Numbered from the stretch's first letter, positions 1-9,654 are shown. The stretch: DNA of 64,000 bases from Pseudomonadota bacterium (GCA_021827145.1 JAKAXK010000002.1:21484-85483); one strand, 5' to 3'. Notes: generated by a model not told the origin, from the letters alone. Numbers and translations: made by a program.

Positions 1-1320
1 ACCGAGGCCCTCGCGGTCGCCAATCGCGAGCTCGAATATTTGGCCATGCACGATCCTTTGACCGGGCTGCCCAACCGCATCCTCCTGCAAGACCGCTTGC
101 TGCAGGCGATACGCAGCGCAAGCCGGGAGCCCGCGCCGTTCGCGCTCTTGGTCATCGATCTCGACGGCTTCAAGGATGTGAACGACAGCCTGGGGCACCA
201 GGCCGGCGACAGCCTCCTGCAGGAAACGGCGACGCGCCTTCTGCGCGAGCTCCGTCAGTCCGACACCGCCGTGCGTCTCGGCGGGGACGAATTCGCAGTC
301 CTGTTACCGACGGTGGCGACCAAGGAGGCCGCAGAAACCGTCGCCCGCAAGCTCTTGCGGGCCCTGGCGGAGCCGGTCTTGCTTAAGGATACGAGCGTGC
401 GCGTTGCGGCCAGCTGCGGCGCGGCGCTGTTCCCGGTGCATGGTGACGAGGTGGGCGACCTCTTGCGGCGCGCCGATCGCGCCATGTACGAGGCCAAGCG
501 TGCACGGCAAGGTTTTTCGCTCTTTGCGCCGCACATGGAAGAGGAGGGAGATGACCGCCTGCGATTACAGGCCGATCTGGAGCGCGCAGTCCAACACGAA
601 GAGCTGGTCTTGTATTATCAGCCCAAGATCGACCTTCTGACGGGCAAAGTCTCGGGGGCCGAGGCCTTGGTCCGCTGGAATCATCCGACACTTGGTCTCC
701 TCGCGCCCGTGCGTTTCGTCCCCTTGGCCGAGCGCACCCGCCTCATAGGGCCCTTGACCCTGCGGGTTCTACGCCTTGCAGTCGCCCAGGCACGGGCGTG
801 GGCCGATCAGGGGCGGCCGCTGCCGATTGCGGTGAACGTGTCGGTCGCCAATCTCGATGACGAGGAATTCGTAGGCCAGGTGAAACACACCTTGGATGAG
901 TCGGGCGTCTCGTCCGATCTGATTGAGATCGAGGTCACGGAGACCGCGTTGATGCGCGACCCCAAGCGGGCGGACGCGGCCATACGTGCCCTGAGCCATC
1001 TCGGGATGCGCGTCTCTATCGATGATTTCGGCACCGGCTATTCATCGATGACCTATCTCCGCAAGCTCGCGGTGGCCCAGATCAAGATCGACAAGTCCTT
1101 CGTGATGGATATGGGCATCAGCCGCAACGACAGCGTCATCGTACGCTCCATTATCGATCTCGGTCACTCCCTCGGGCTCAAGGTCGTGGGGGAAGGTGTC
1201 GAGACCGCGGAGTCCATGGCCGCGCTCGCGAGTCTCGGCTGTGACTATGCGCAGGGTTACCATCTCTCGCACCCCCTCGATCCGGAGGCCTTCGACGCGT
1301 GGTTGCGGGCAAATCCTTAA
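1..1320 (+). CDS. Diguanylate cyclase/phosphodiesterase (GGDEF-EAL), 5' truncated by window edge
   Basis: Frame open upstream of the listed Met; RLGGDEFAVLL, GAEALVRWNHP and DDFGTGYSSMTYLRKL motifs. Confidence 0.95.
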   Translation, partial: TEALAVANRELEYLAMHDPLTGLPNRILLQDRLLQAIRSASREPAPFALLVIDLDGFKDVNDSLGHQAGDSLLQETATRLLRELRQSDTAVRLGGDEFAVLLPTVATKEAAETVARKLLRALAEPVLLKDTSVRVAASCGAALFPVHGDEVGDLLRRADRAMYEAKRARQGFSLFAPHMEEEGDDRLRLQADLERAVQHEELVLYYQPKIDLLTGKVSGAEALVRWNHPTLGLLAPVRFVPLAERTRLIGPLTLRVLRLAVAQARAWADQGRPLPIAVNVSVANLDDEEFVGQVKHTLDESGVSSDLIEIEVTETALMRDPKRADAAIRALSHLGMRVSIDDFGTGYSSMTYLRKLAVAQIKIDKSFVMDMGISRNDSVIVRSIIDLGHSLGLKVVGEGVETAESMAALASLGCDYAQGYHLSHPLDPEAFDAWLRANP

Positions 1321-1339
1321 GGGTGGCGCGGATCGCGTT

Positions 1340-1939
1340 CTAATGCCCGTAGCCCAGGGTCACGAGTACCATGTCGGCATCCCGATAGCCGAACTTCGCG
1401 GATCGCTGGAAGGTGATGTGGTTCCAGCGTATGCCGACCCGCCATCGCCGCGAAAGCCGTTCGAAGGCGGACAGTGACACGAGGAGCGAGGCGTGGTAGC
1501 CGTTGGTCCTGACGCCGGGGCGGATGTCGTAGGTCGTATTGAGGATTTCGGGCCCCAGGGCCAATGTCACGAACAGGTGTTTGGTCACGCTGCGCGTGAG
1601 CCGGTATTGGGCGAAGATCCCATCGGTGCCGTGATTGACGCCTTCGTTCAGATAGCCCGCCTCCCAGACGGACCCCGCGTAATAGGTCATGGCCGCCACG
1701 CCGAACTTCTTCCCTGGCTCGTTGGCGATGCCGAGGCCGCCCCCGAGTACCAGCGCCGCATGCGCCACGACCGGGCCGATGAGCCACGCGAGCAGCAGCA
1801 AGAGGCGGGGCCCCGTGGCAGGTCGGCGCCCCCCACGGCGCGAGTTCGCGCCCGTCTCACGGTCCCGCCCCAGGGCGGCGATTGTTCGCTTAGCAAACAA
1901 ATTGTAGCGCAAACTAACGGTGTGATCAGACTTATCCAT
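1340..1939 (-). CDS. Small outer-membrane beta-barrel protein, possibly PagL/acyloxyacyl-hydrolase-like
   Basis: Hydrophobic export segment LLLLLAWLIGPVVAHA; alternating beta strands; RWNHITF...ADMVLVTLGY end resembling PagL-type C-termini. Confidence 0.5.
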   Translation of the reverse strand: MDKSDHTVSLRYNLFAKRTIAALGRDRETGANSRRGGRRPATGPRLLLLLAWLIGPVVAHAALVLGGGLGIANEPGKKFGVAAMTYYAGSVWEAGYLNEGVNHGTDGIFAQYRLTRSVTKHLFVTLALGPEILNTTYDIRPGVRTNGYHASLLVSLSAFERLSRRWRVGIRWNHITFQRSAKFGYRDADMVLVTLGYGH

Positions 1940-2129
1940 CGGGGAGCTCCCTAAAACTCTATTGAATTTCAGCTAGTTTTGACAAGGGCGAACAGTGGCT
2001 TTGACCGGATGCGCCCGCCCGCAGTTTCGGGCAAGGCCTACGTCCTGTCGTCACCGAGGGGGCCGTTTGTCGGGCGCCGACCGCCAGGCTCATCTTCCTT
2101 TCATACCGACGCCCAGGTATCCTCGGCGC

Positions 2130-2786
2130 ATGACTCAAGACGACATGAAGAAGGCGGCGGCCGAGGCCGCCCTCGAATTCGTGCCCCGCGGGGGCGTGAT
2201 CGGCGTGGGGACCGGAAGTACCGCCAACCACTTCATCGATTGCCTGGCGACCGTGAAGGGCCGCATGGACGGTGCGGTGGCGAGTTCCGTGGCCACCGCC
2301 GAGCGCCTGAAGCGGCACGGCATCCCGGTCATGGACCTGAATGAGGTCGGGACGCTCGCCCTCTATGTCGACGGCGCCGATGAGGCGACTACCCATCGCG
2401 CCCTGATCAAAGGCGGGGGCGGGGCCCTTACGCGCGAGAAGATCGTGGCCGCGGCCAGTCGCTCGTTCGTATGTATCGCCGACGAAAGCAAAATGGTCGA
2501 GGTCCTGGGCCATTTCCCGCTGCCCATCGAAGTGATACCGATGGCGCGCGGTTTCGTCGCGCGCGAGCTGGTCGCCCTAGGTGGCGAGCCCGTCTTGCGC
2601 CAGGGCTTTCAGACCGACAACGGCAATATCATCTTGGACGTTCATGGGCTCAAGATACTCGATCCGGTGGCACTTGAACAACGCTTAAATAATATCACCG
2701 GCGTCGTGACCAACGGTCTCTTCGCGCGCCGTGGCGCCGATATCCTCTTACTTGGGACCCCCCAGGGCGTACACCGCCTGCCTTAG
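2130..2786 (+). CDS. rpiA: Ribose-5-phosphate isomerase A
   Basis: [38 protein letters not shown] motifs; ATG at 2130. Confidence 0.96.
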   Translation: MTQDDMKKAAAEAALEFVPRGGVIGVGTGSTANHFIDCLATVKGRMDGAVASSVATAERLKRHGIPVMDLNEVGTLALYVDGADEATTHRALIKGGGGALTREKIVAAASRSFVCIADESKMVEVLGHFPLPIEVIPMARGFVARELVALGGEPVLRQGFQTDNGNIILDVHGLKILDPVALEQRLNNITGVVTNGLFARRGADILLLGTPQGVHRLP

Positions 2787-2817
2787 GTGTGGGGCTTGAG
2801 CAGCCCCGGAGAGCCCC

Positions 2818-3831
2818 GTGAGCGAGATCTTTGAGGCCTATATGATCGACCGGGGCGCGAACGAAGCGCTCGAAGCCGGCCTCATGCGGCGCGCTGTGCG
2901 CGAACTCGGCTCGTCCGGCGTTCTGATCCGTGTCTCCTTTTCCAGCCTCAATTACAAGGATGCGCTCGCGGCGCGTGGCGCAGCGGGCATCGTCAAGCGC
3001 TTCCCGCATGTGCCAGGCATAGACGCCGCCGGGCGTCTGGTCGACGATCACGAAGCGCCACCCGTGCTCGTGACAGGCTACGGTCTCGGCACCGAGATAT
3101 GGGGCGGTTGGGGCGATTATGTGCGGGTTCCGCCGGAGTGGGTCCATACCATCCCCGCCGGCCTTACGATGCGCGAGGCCATGATCCTCGGCACCGCGGG
3201 GCTCACGGCGGCCTTGAGCGTCGAGGCCCTTTTGCAGGCCGGTGTCAATGCCGCCGGTGGCGAGATCCTGGTTACTGGCGCCACGGGCGGGGTTGGCACG
3301 ATGGCAATCATGCTGCTCGCGCGCCTCGGGTTTACCGTCGTGGCCCGCACCCGCAAACCGGCGCAAGAGGCCTATCTCCGGAGTCTGGGCGCGGCTGCGA
3401 TCCTGCCGCTGGCCGCCGACGACGAAACGACCACGGGCAAGGCCCTCTCCAAGGCCCGCTTCGCCGGGGCGATCGATACCGTCGGCGGTCCGATCCTGGC
3501 CGGCGTCTTGAAGGAGATCGCCTACGGTGGGGCGGTGGCGACCTGCGGCATGGCCGCCGGGACGCGCTTCGAGGGGTCGGTGTTTCCCTTCATCTTGCGC
3601 GGCGTGAAGCTCCTCGGCATCGATTCCGTACAGTGTCCACGCGCGGTCCGCGAGACCCTGTGGACGCGCCTTGCGACGACCTGGAAACCGGCCGATCTCG
3701 CGGTGGCCGCGCGGGCAATCGACCGTCAGGGTCTGGGATCGGCGATCACCGAGATGTTGGCGGGTGGGCGGACCGGGCGCACCCTGGTGGTCCTGGACCC
3801 GGACGAGGCCCGCTCGTCCCCTCAAGAGTAG
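2818..3831 (+). CDS. YhdH/AcuI-type quinone oxidoreductase / acrylyl-CoA reductase family MDR protein
   Basis: SSLNYKDALA, PGIDAAG, VTGATGGVGTMA; GTG start. Confidence 0.9.
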   Translation: MSEIFEAYMIDRGANEALEAGLMRRAVRELGSSGVLIRVSFSSLNYKDALAARGAAGIVKRFPHVPGIDAAGRLVDDHEAPPVLVTGYGLGTEIWGGWGDYVRVPPEWVHTIPAGLTMREAMILGTAGLTAALSVEALLQAGVNAAGGEILVTGATGGVGTMAIMLLARLGFTVVARTRKPAQEAYLRSLGAAAILPLAADDETTTGKALSKARFAGAIDTVGGPILAGVLKEIAYGGAVATCGMAAGTRFEGSVFPFILRGVKLLGIDSVQCPRAVRETLWTRLATTWKPADLAVAARAIDRQGLGSAITEMLAGGRTGRTLVVLDPDEARSSPQE

Positions 3832-3915
3832 CGTAGGCCGGGCGTGTTCGGCATATGCCGCCTGCTCATCTAGACTTGCAAGACCGGCGGCCGTGGTGGC
3901 CGCGGAGGAGTTCTC

Positions 3916-4095
3916 ATGCGCATCGCCTCTCTCGCCTTCGGCCTCATTTTTCTGAGTGGTCCCGTGTTCGCCCTTATGCCGACGTCCGTCGCACGCCACA
4001 ATGACCGCCTATATCAGAGCGCGAACTCGGGGTCGTCCCACCACAAGCCCCCACATGCCCGATCCTCTAGAGATGGGGAGCGATCCAAGCCTTGA
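3916..4095 (+). CDS. Small secreted protein (59 aa), hypothetical
   Basis: GGAGGAG RBS 5-6 nt before ATG; MRIASLAFGLIFLSGPVFA signal-like N-terminus; convergent 3' overlap with trxC; below the ORF track length cutoff. Confidence 0.45.
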   Translation: MRIASLAFGLIFLSGPVFALMPTSVARHNDRLYQSANSGSSHHKPPHARSSRDGERSKP

Positions 4096-4495
4096 GGCGA
4101 CCGGCGTCCATGGCCCCGGCCGTACGAGCCACCTCGCGGCCGCCTTTGAAGACCGCAAGCGTGGGAATGCTACGTACGTCATAGCGGCCCGCGAGCGCCT
4201 GGTGTTCCTCGGTATTGACCTTCACAAAGCGCGCCTTCAGTTTCAGGTCGGCGGCTGCTTGCGCGAACACCGGGGCCATCATGCGGCATGGGCCGCACCA
4301 GGGGGCCCAGAAATCGACCAGAATCGGCAGGTCGTCGCCTGCGACCAGGCGCGCAAACGACAGATCGTTCGCGTTGATGGGCTCCGCCAGGACGAGCGGC
4401 TTATGACAGGCCCCACATCGCGGGTTTTGGGCCAGGCGTTCCGCGGGTAGCCGATTTTTTTGGCCACAGTGCGGGCACACGAGCTGCTTGATCAT
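4067..4495 (-). CDS. trxC: Thioredoxin 2 with N-terminal zinc ribbon
   Basis: CPHCGQKNRLP...CGACHK zinc ribbon and WAPWCGPCRMMAP active site. Confidence 0.95.
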   Translation of the reverse strand: MIKQLVCPHCGQKNRLPAERLAQNPRCGACHKPLVLAEPINANDLSFARLVAGDDLPILVDFWAPWCGPCRMMAPVFAQAAADLKLKARFVKVNTEEHQALAGRYDVRSIPTLAVFKGGREVARTAGAMDAGRLKAWIAPHL

Positions 4496-4565
4496 GATCG
4501 TCTTCCTCCGGGATCACTCCCCTGCCTGCCTCTGTGGGGTCGGGAGGCGTGACTTTCCAGCCCCT

Positions 4566-5048
4566 CTAGTCGCCACCCGCGAAGCCGTGCTGTCGCCAGG
4601 CCTCAAAGACCGCCACCGCTACACTATTGGAGAGGTTCAGGCTGCGGTTGCCGGGCTGCATCGGTAACCTGAGTCGCTGTTCGTCCGGCAGCGACATCAG
4701 CAAGTCCTCGGGCAGGCCTCGGGTCTCGGGCCCGAACAGCAGGGCGTCCCCCGATTCGTAGCGGGCGTCGGTGTAGAGCCGGTGAGCGCGCGTCGAGAAG
4801 GCCCAGATGCGCCGTGGAGCGGCATCCCGCAAAAAGGCCTCCATGTGCGGATGGACGCTGAGCGTCACCCACTCGTGATAATCGAGCCCAGCGCGGCGCA
4901 GCAGCCGGTCTTCGAGGGTAAACCCCAGAGGCTCGATGAGATGGAGCTGCGCCCCGGCATTGGCGCAGAGTCTTATGACATTGCCGGTATTCGGCGGGAT
5001 TTCGGGCTCGAAAAGGACTACGTGGAAGGCGGGGCCGGCGTTTGGCAT
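4566..5048 (-). CDS. trmL: tRNA (cytidine(34)-2'-O)-methyltransferase
   Basis: SPOUT motifs EPEIPPNTGNVIRLCAN, LFGPETRGLP, NRSLNLSNSVAVAVFEAWRQ. Confidence 0.93.
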   Translation of the reverse strand: MPNAGPAFHVVLFEPEIPPNTGNVIRLCANAGAQLHLIEPLGFTLEDRLLRRAGLDYHEWVTLSVHPHMEAFLRDAAPRRIWAFSTRAHRLYTDARYESGDALLFGPETRGLPEDLLMSLPDEQRLRLPMQPGNRSLNLSNSVAVAVFEAWRQHGFAGGD

Positions 5049-5247
5049 AAGTGTTCGCTATCACTATAAACCGGGTTCATGATAATGTCGTGTTCGCCGG
5101 GTCCGTTAGTCGGGGTGCCGAACGCGACTTGAGGGCTGGGGCCTCTTATCAAGTGTACCTTGTTCCTGGGCGATCCCGGCTTCCGGGAAGCGGCATCATT
5201 CCAGGGGTGAATGTCGGATCGCACCAGAAGAACGCGAGAAATCGTTC

Positions 5248-5263
5248 CGGCACATTTCCTGCA
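5248..5263 (+). promoter_or_regulatory. Candidate sigma-54 (-24/-12) promoter upstream of major pilin
   Basis: CGGCACATTTCCTGCA: GG-N10-GC spacing and CAC core; about 100 bp upstream of pilin ATG. Confidence 0.35.
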
Positions 5264-5365
5264 TAGGTAGAGGCAGGTCGTTGGTGGAGCGACGGCAATG
5301 CTTGCCGCCTCCGAGGCCGACACTCAAGGTTGTTCATCACGCATTATGGGATAGGGGGATTGGAT

Positions 5366-5863
5366 ATGAAGCGGCAACAGGCGGGCTTTACCTTAATCGA
5401 ATTGGTGGTGGTCATCATCATCCTGGGAATCTTGGCGGCGGTCGCCTTGCCGAAATTCATGGGCCTGAGCACCGATGCGCGGGTGTCGGTGGTAAACGGC
5501 ATGTCGGGTTCCGTCGCGGAGGCCGCGGACATGGTCCACGCCCTGGCCGAGGTTCAGGGTAAGACGGGAGCGACCGGCACCGTGACCTTGCCGGATGCCA
5601 CCACGGTGTCGGTGGTGTACGGCTACCCCGATGGCAAATCAGGCGGCATCTTGGCGGCCTTGCAAGACGCGCCCGCCGGCCCCTCGCCCACCACGGCCAC
5701 CAACAACTTCCCGTTCATATTCACCTCGGGTGCGCCCGCGACCTTCGCTTATGCACCCGCCGGTGGTAGCGCGATATCGAGCACGGGCTGCGTCGTGGAC
5801 TATACGGCGCCTACCAACACCGGTGCGGAGCCGACTGTCACGAGCCTGACGGGAAGCTGTTAA
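5366..5863 (+). CDS. mshA: Type IV prepilin, MshA-like
   Basis: MKRQQAGFTLIELVVVIIILGILAAVALPKF class III prepilin signal. Confidence 0.85.
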   Translation: MKRQQAGFTLIELVVVIIILGILAAVALPKFMGLSTDARVSVVNGMSGSVAEAADMVHALAEVQGKTGATGTVTLPDATTVSVVYGYPDGKSGGILAALQDAPAGPSPTTATNNFPFIFTSGAPATFAYAPAGGSAISSTGCVVDYTAPTNTGAEPTVTSLTGSC

Positions 5864-5873
5864 GACTGTCCCC

Positions 5874-5905
5874 GGGCCCCGGGATTCCCCGGGGCCCCTG
5901 TTTTT
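5874..5905 (+). terminator. Intrinsic terminator / attenuator after major pilin
   Basis: GGGCCCCGGG-ATTC-CCCGGGGCCC perfect 10-bp stem followed by CTGTTTTT. Confidence 0.8.
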
Positions 5906-5912
5906 CTCGCCC

Positions 5913-6455
5913 ATGGGCACGCGAATGGCTGGACTCCCGGATGTGGATCGCGACGGCTGCCCGACTAGGCCCGGTCGAGGGACGGCCGTCCCCATCGTTG
6001 CGACCGCGGGCTACACCTTGCTCGAGCTTGTGGCGGTCCTCATAGTCGTTGGCGTCCTCATGGCGGTGCTTGCACCCCGATTCATCGATGCCTCCGGGTT
6101 CAGTGGCGCTACGACCGCCGATAAGCTCCTCGCGGCCGCCCGCTATGCCGAGACCTTGGCCCAGAATCAGGGGGTGACGACCTCGCTTGTGGTCGGCCCC
6201 GCCACCTTCTCGGTGACCCAAAACGGGGTCGCGGTAGCGGACCCCGCCTTGCAGTCCTCGACATATGTGACGCCCATTCCGTCCGGGATCACGATCAGCC
6301 CGCAGACGACCGTGTCTTTCAGTCGCACGCAATCATCCCAATCCGTGACGGTACCGACGACATTCGCCATCACGGGCCAGGGCATTACCGCATCCGTGTA
6401 TGTGCTCGCGACAGGCTATATCTATGAATGCCTGAGCGGGGCCTCTTGCCCATGA
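5913..6455 (+). CDS. Prepilin-like protein (MshC/GspH-like)
   Basis: GYTLLELVAVLIVVGVLMAVLAPRF prepilin N-terminal helix. Confidence 0.8.
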   Translation: MGTRMAGLPDVDRDGCPTRPGRGTAVPIVATAGYTLLELVAVLIVVGVLMAVLAPRFIDASGFSGATTADKLLAAARYAETLAQNQGVTTSLVVGPATFSVTQNGVAVADPALQSSTYVTPIPSGITISPQTTVSFSRTQSSQSVTVPTTFAITGQGITASVYVLATGYIYECLSGASCP

Positions 6456-6859
6456 GACGCGGGACGGTCGCCGTTTATCGCCATGCGCGAGGTGTGAGCC
6501 TCATCGAGCTCATTGCCGCCATCGTCTTATTGGGGGTCCTCGCTGTCGGCTTCCTGTCGATGTACGCGGATGTCTCCCGCCGTAACGCGATGGGTGTCCA
6601 GATCGCACCCATGACCTGGCTTGGCCAAGGGGTGATGGACATGGAGCTCCTGCAAACAGACCCTTCAGTCGGTTCCTCCCCGTCCAATTTCGGTCCCACG
6701 ACCATCGGGCCTTACGTGGTCGGTGCCACCGTGTCGCAGACCCAGATCCAGGCTTCGACCGGGACCTACTACACTTATCTCATCGCGGTCACGGTCAGCT
6801 GTGTGACGGGACCCTGTACCCCGGTGAGGTTTACTGCCCATGCTTACACGATCCACTAG
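6452..6859 (+). CDS. Minor prepilin (MshD-like)
   Basis: GVSLIELIAAIVLLGVLAVGFLSMY; ATGA overlap with upstream gene. Confidence 0.8.
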   Translation: MRRGTVAVYRHARGVSLIELIAAIVLLGVLAVGFLSMYADVSRRNAMGVQIAPMTWLGQGVMDMELLQTDPSVGSSPSNFGPTTIGPYVVGATVSQTQIQASTGTYYTYLIAVTVSCVTGPCTPVRFTAHAYTIH

Positions 6860-7331
6860 CGCGGGTTTCACGCTCATCGAGATGGTGGTCGTCATCGTGG
6901 TGACCGCGATCCTTATGGCCATGGCCGCGCCCCTGATCGTGCACCTCGTCGACAGCTACGAGGTGAGTGCCGAGGGCGCGGATATGGCGTCGGCCGTGGG
7001 CCCCGCGATTTGGCAGATCCAGTGGGATGCGCGCAACTCCAACAATCTGAACGTCAACAACGGTAAGACGTCCTGCACCTTGATCCTGCGGCAGTCGCCG
7101 AACGACAACAAAGTGAAGTATGAGTACGATTACAGTACGGGCGAGATATTCCAGCGGCTCCCGGGCCTTACACCCACGCTGATATTGGCGCACTTGACGG
7201 CCGCCAGCGGTAGTTGCCCCTTCGTGAAGAAGACTAACTACCTCGCAATGTACGACATGTGGTACCAAAAGCCCGGAACTCCGGGACGCATCGCGATCGA
7301 GGGGGCGCTGCCGGCTTATGGTCGCCCGTAA
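6840..7331 (+). CDS. Minor prepilin (MshO-like)
   Basis: GFTLIEMVVVIVVTAILMAMAAPLI; overlaps upstream gene. Confidence 0.8.
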   Translation: MLTRSTSAGFTLIEMVVVIVVTAILMAMAAPLIVHLVDSYEVSAEGADMASAVGPAIWQIQWDARNSNNLNVNNGKTSCTLILRQSPNDNKVKYEYDYSTGEIFQRLPGLTPTLILAHLTAASGSCPFVKKTNYLAMYDMWYQKPGTPGRIAIEGALPAYGRP

Positions 7332-7836
7332 ATTCCCATCCCGCCACCAAGGCTTCGTGCTCGTCACGCTCATATTCCTGATGCTGGCCGGCGTCCTGCT
7401 GCTGGCCGCCATGGCCTATCTCTACGGGACGGTCAACACGGGGCAAGCCCTACAGAACGGGGGCGCGCAGGCCTTCGTGTCCGCCGAAAGCGGCGACCAG
7501 TATGGTGTCTATTGGCTTGAGACTCAGCACGACACGCCGCCCAAGATTCTCACGAACGGCGGCCCCTGGCATCCCGTGCCGCCGCTCGACAACGCGTCTT
7601 GCCCCGCGCAGGTGACGGTCACGTATGCGGGGAAGACCGCGCAATGCACGCGACAATTCGGGAAGAGTTATACTTATACCTATGTCACGGGGTCGACGAG
7701 CCTCTGTAGCGCCTCCGGCGCGCGCGCGACCGTCGCTCGCACGGTTTGTGCAAGGAAAGGAAAAGGGCAGGGGAAAGGGCAGGGGAAAGGGCAGGGGCAG
7801 GTGCAATATCGCCTTTACGGTTGGGCCGAGCAATGA
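7318..7836 (+). CDS. MshP-like pilus assembly protein with GKGQ repeat tail
   Basis: GFVLVTLIFLMLAGVLLLAAMAYLYGTVNTGQA N-terminus; position after MshO-like. Confidence 0.75.
   Translation: MVARKFPSRHQGFVLVTLIFLMLAGVLLLAAMAYLYGTVNTGQALQNGGAQAFVSAESGDQYGVYWLETQHDTPPKILTNGGPWHPVPPLDNASCPAQVTVTYAGKTAQCTRQFGKSYTYTYVTGSTSLCSASGARATVARTVCARKGKGQGKGQGKGQGQVQYRLYGWAEQ
7762..7797 (+). repeat. 12-bp tandem repeat (aaagggcagggg x3)
   Basis: Three exact tandem copies, in frame, coding GKGQ units. Confidence 0.95.
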
Positions 7837-7920
7837 GGGTGTGTGTCCGTGCGTCGCGCCGCCCTCGTTTTCTTGCGGATGGTTCGCTATACCTTAGACT
7901 AGCCACGCGGCGCGTAACAG

Positions 7921-9654
7921 ATGACAACTGAGGCGACCATGATGGAATCCACACCGGCGGCGCGACCGCGCAAGGCGCGTCTCGGCGATCTCCTTGTGGA
8001 AAACAAGGTGATCTCGAAGGAGCAGCTTGAGACCGCGCTCGACGACCAGCGCAAGAGTGGCCGGCGTCTTGGGCGTGTCTTGATCGAGAATGGCTACCTC
8101 ACCGAAGACGCGCTGCTCGATTTCCTGTCACGCCAATTGCGCATACCGTACGTCGATCTGCGCCGCTACACCTTCATGCCCGAGGTCGTGCGTCTGATCC
8201 CCGAGGCCTATGCCAGGCGCTTCCGGGCCGTTGCCTTGCGCGAGGAGGATGGCGCTATCCTCGTGGGGCTTGCCGACCCGATCGACATCTTTGCCCATGA
8301 CGAGATTGCGCGGCTCGTCCAGAGACCTCTGAAGCTCGCGGTCGTGAAGGAGAGTGATCTCCTGAAGGCCCTGGATGTGGTCTATCGGCGCACCGAGGAG
8401 ATCAGCGGGCTTGCCGCCGAGCTCGAGCAGGAGTTGTCGGCCTATGATATCGACCTTGGGATTACGGTCGCGGCCGAGGCCGTCAACGACGCCCCGGTCG
8501 TCAAGCTTCTGCAGACCATCTTCGAAGATGCGATCCAGGTGAATGCCTCCGATATTCATATCGAGCCGGACGAGAGCGCGGTGCGGGTACGATTCCGCAT
8601 CGACGGGGAACTGCGCATACAGACCACCGCTGATCGCAGGATCGCCCAGGCGCTGGTGTCGCGTCTGAAACTCATGGCCTCGCTCGACATCTCCGAGCGC
8701 AGGCTTCCACAGGATGGTCGCTGCCAGGTGCGATTCCGCGAGACCGTCATCGACGTCCGCCTCTCCACGGTGCCCGTGCAGCACGGCGAATCGGTCGCTA
8801 TGCGTCTCTTGAATCAGTCCAACGGCATTCTCGAGCTTGATCGGCTCGGCATGCCGGACGATGTGCTCGGGCGCTTGCGCGCCATGATCCATCAGCCCCA
8901 CGGACTCGTGCTCGTCACGGGTCCTACGGGTAGCGGCAAGACCACGACCCTTTATGGTGCCCTGAAGGAGCTCAATGTGCCCTCGGCGAAGGTCTTGACC
9001 GTTGAGGACCCGGTCGAGTACAGGCTTGCGGGCGTCAATCAGGTCCAGGTCAACCCCAAGATTGACCTGTCGTTCGCGCGGGTGCTGCGCGCCTTTTTGC
9101 GCCAAGACCCGGATATCATTCTGATCGGCGAGATGCGTGACACCGAGACCGTGGAAATCGGACTACGCGCCGCCATGACCGGGCATCTCGTTCTCTCGAG
9201 CCTCCATACCCATGATGCGGTATCGAGTGCTTTGCGCCTCATGGATATGGGGGCTGAGCCTTATCTCGTGGCCGCCTCCTTGCGCGGTGTCGTGGCGCAG
9301 AGGCTCGTGCGCCGCGTGTGCGATAGTTGCGGGGAGCCGGTTGCGCCGACGCCGGCGGAAAAGGCGCTCTTCGAGGCCGATCTAGGCGCCGACATACCTC
9401 TGACCCTGAAGCGGGGTCGCGGTTGCGCCTTTTGTCAGCACACGGGTTTTCGCGGGCGGGTCGGGGTCTATGAGATTCTCGAGATCGATGAGGCATTGAT
9501 GTTCGCCCTGCAAAAGCGCGACCCCGAGGCCTTCTCGCGTGCAGCGCTTGCGGCCCCCCACTATCGGAGGTTGCGTGCCGAGGCCCTTGGGCAGGCGGCG
9601 CGCGGTGTCACCACCGTGGAAGAGGCCATGCGCGCCGTGTACGGGACCGGCTGA
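7921..9654 (+). CDS. mshE: GspE/PilB-family ATPase (MshE-like)
   Basis: MshEN-like N-terminus; GPTGSGKTTTLYGAL Walker A; DPDIILIGEMRDTET; zinc-binding Cys tetrad. Confidence 0.92.
   Translation: MTTEATMMESTPAARPRKARLGDLLVENKVISKEQLETALDDQRKSGRRLGRVLIENGYLTEDALLDFLSRQLRIPYVDLRRYTFMPEVVRLIPEAYARRFRAVALREEDGAILVGLADPIDIFAHDEIARLVQRPLKLAVVKESDLLKALDVVYRRTEEISGLAAELEQELSAYDIDLGITVAAEAVNDAPVVKLLQTIFEDAIQVNASDIHIEPDESAVRVRFRIDGELRIQTTADRRIAQALVSRLKLMASLDISERRLPQDGRCQVRFRETVIDVRLSTVPVQHGESVAMRLLNQSNGILELDRLGMPDDVLGRLRAMIHQPHGLVLVTGPTGSGKTTTLYGALKELNVPSAKVLTVEDPVEYRLAGVNQVQVNPKIDLSFARVLRAFLRQDPDIILIGEMRDTETVEIGLRAAMTGHLVLSSLHTHDAVSSALRLMDMGAEPYLVAASLRGVVAQRLVRRVCDSCGEPVAPTPAEKALFEADLGADIPLTLKRGRGCAFCQHTGFRGRVGVYEILEIDEALMFALQKRDPEAFSRAALAAPHYRRLRAEALGQAARGVTTVEEAMRAVYGTG

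Noticed and set aside
2695-3999. 434-aa antisense ORF on the minus strand over the AcuI-like gene
   Set aside because: Low-complexity Arg/Gly/His composition typical of GC-rich antisense frames; the + strand gene has clear family motifs
7762-7797. Short direct repeats considered as CRISPR-like
   Set aside because: 12-bp units with no spacers, inside a coding frame; simple tandem repeat
8128-9105. 325-aa antisense ORF under mshE
   Set aside because: Mirror ORF of a well-supported ATPase gene; no domain signal
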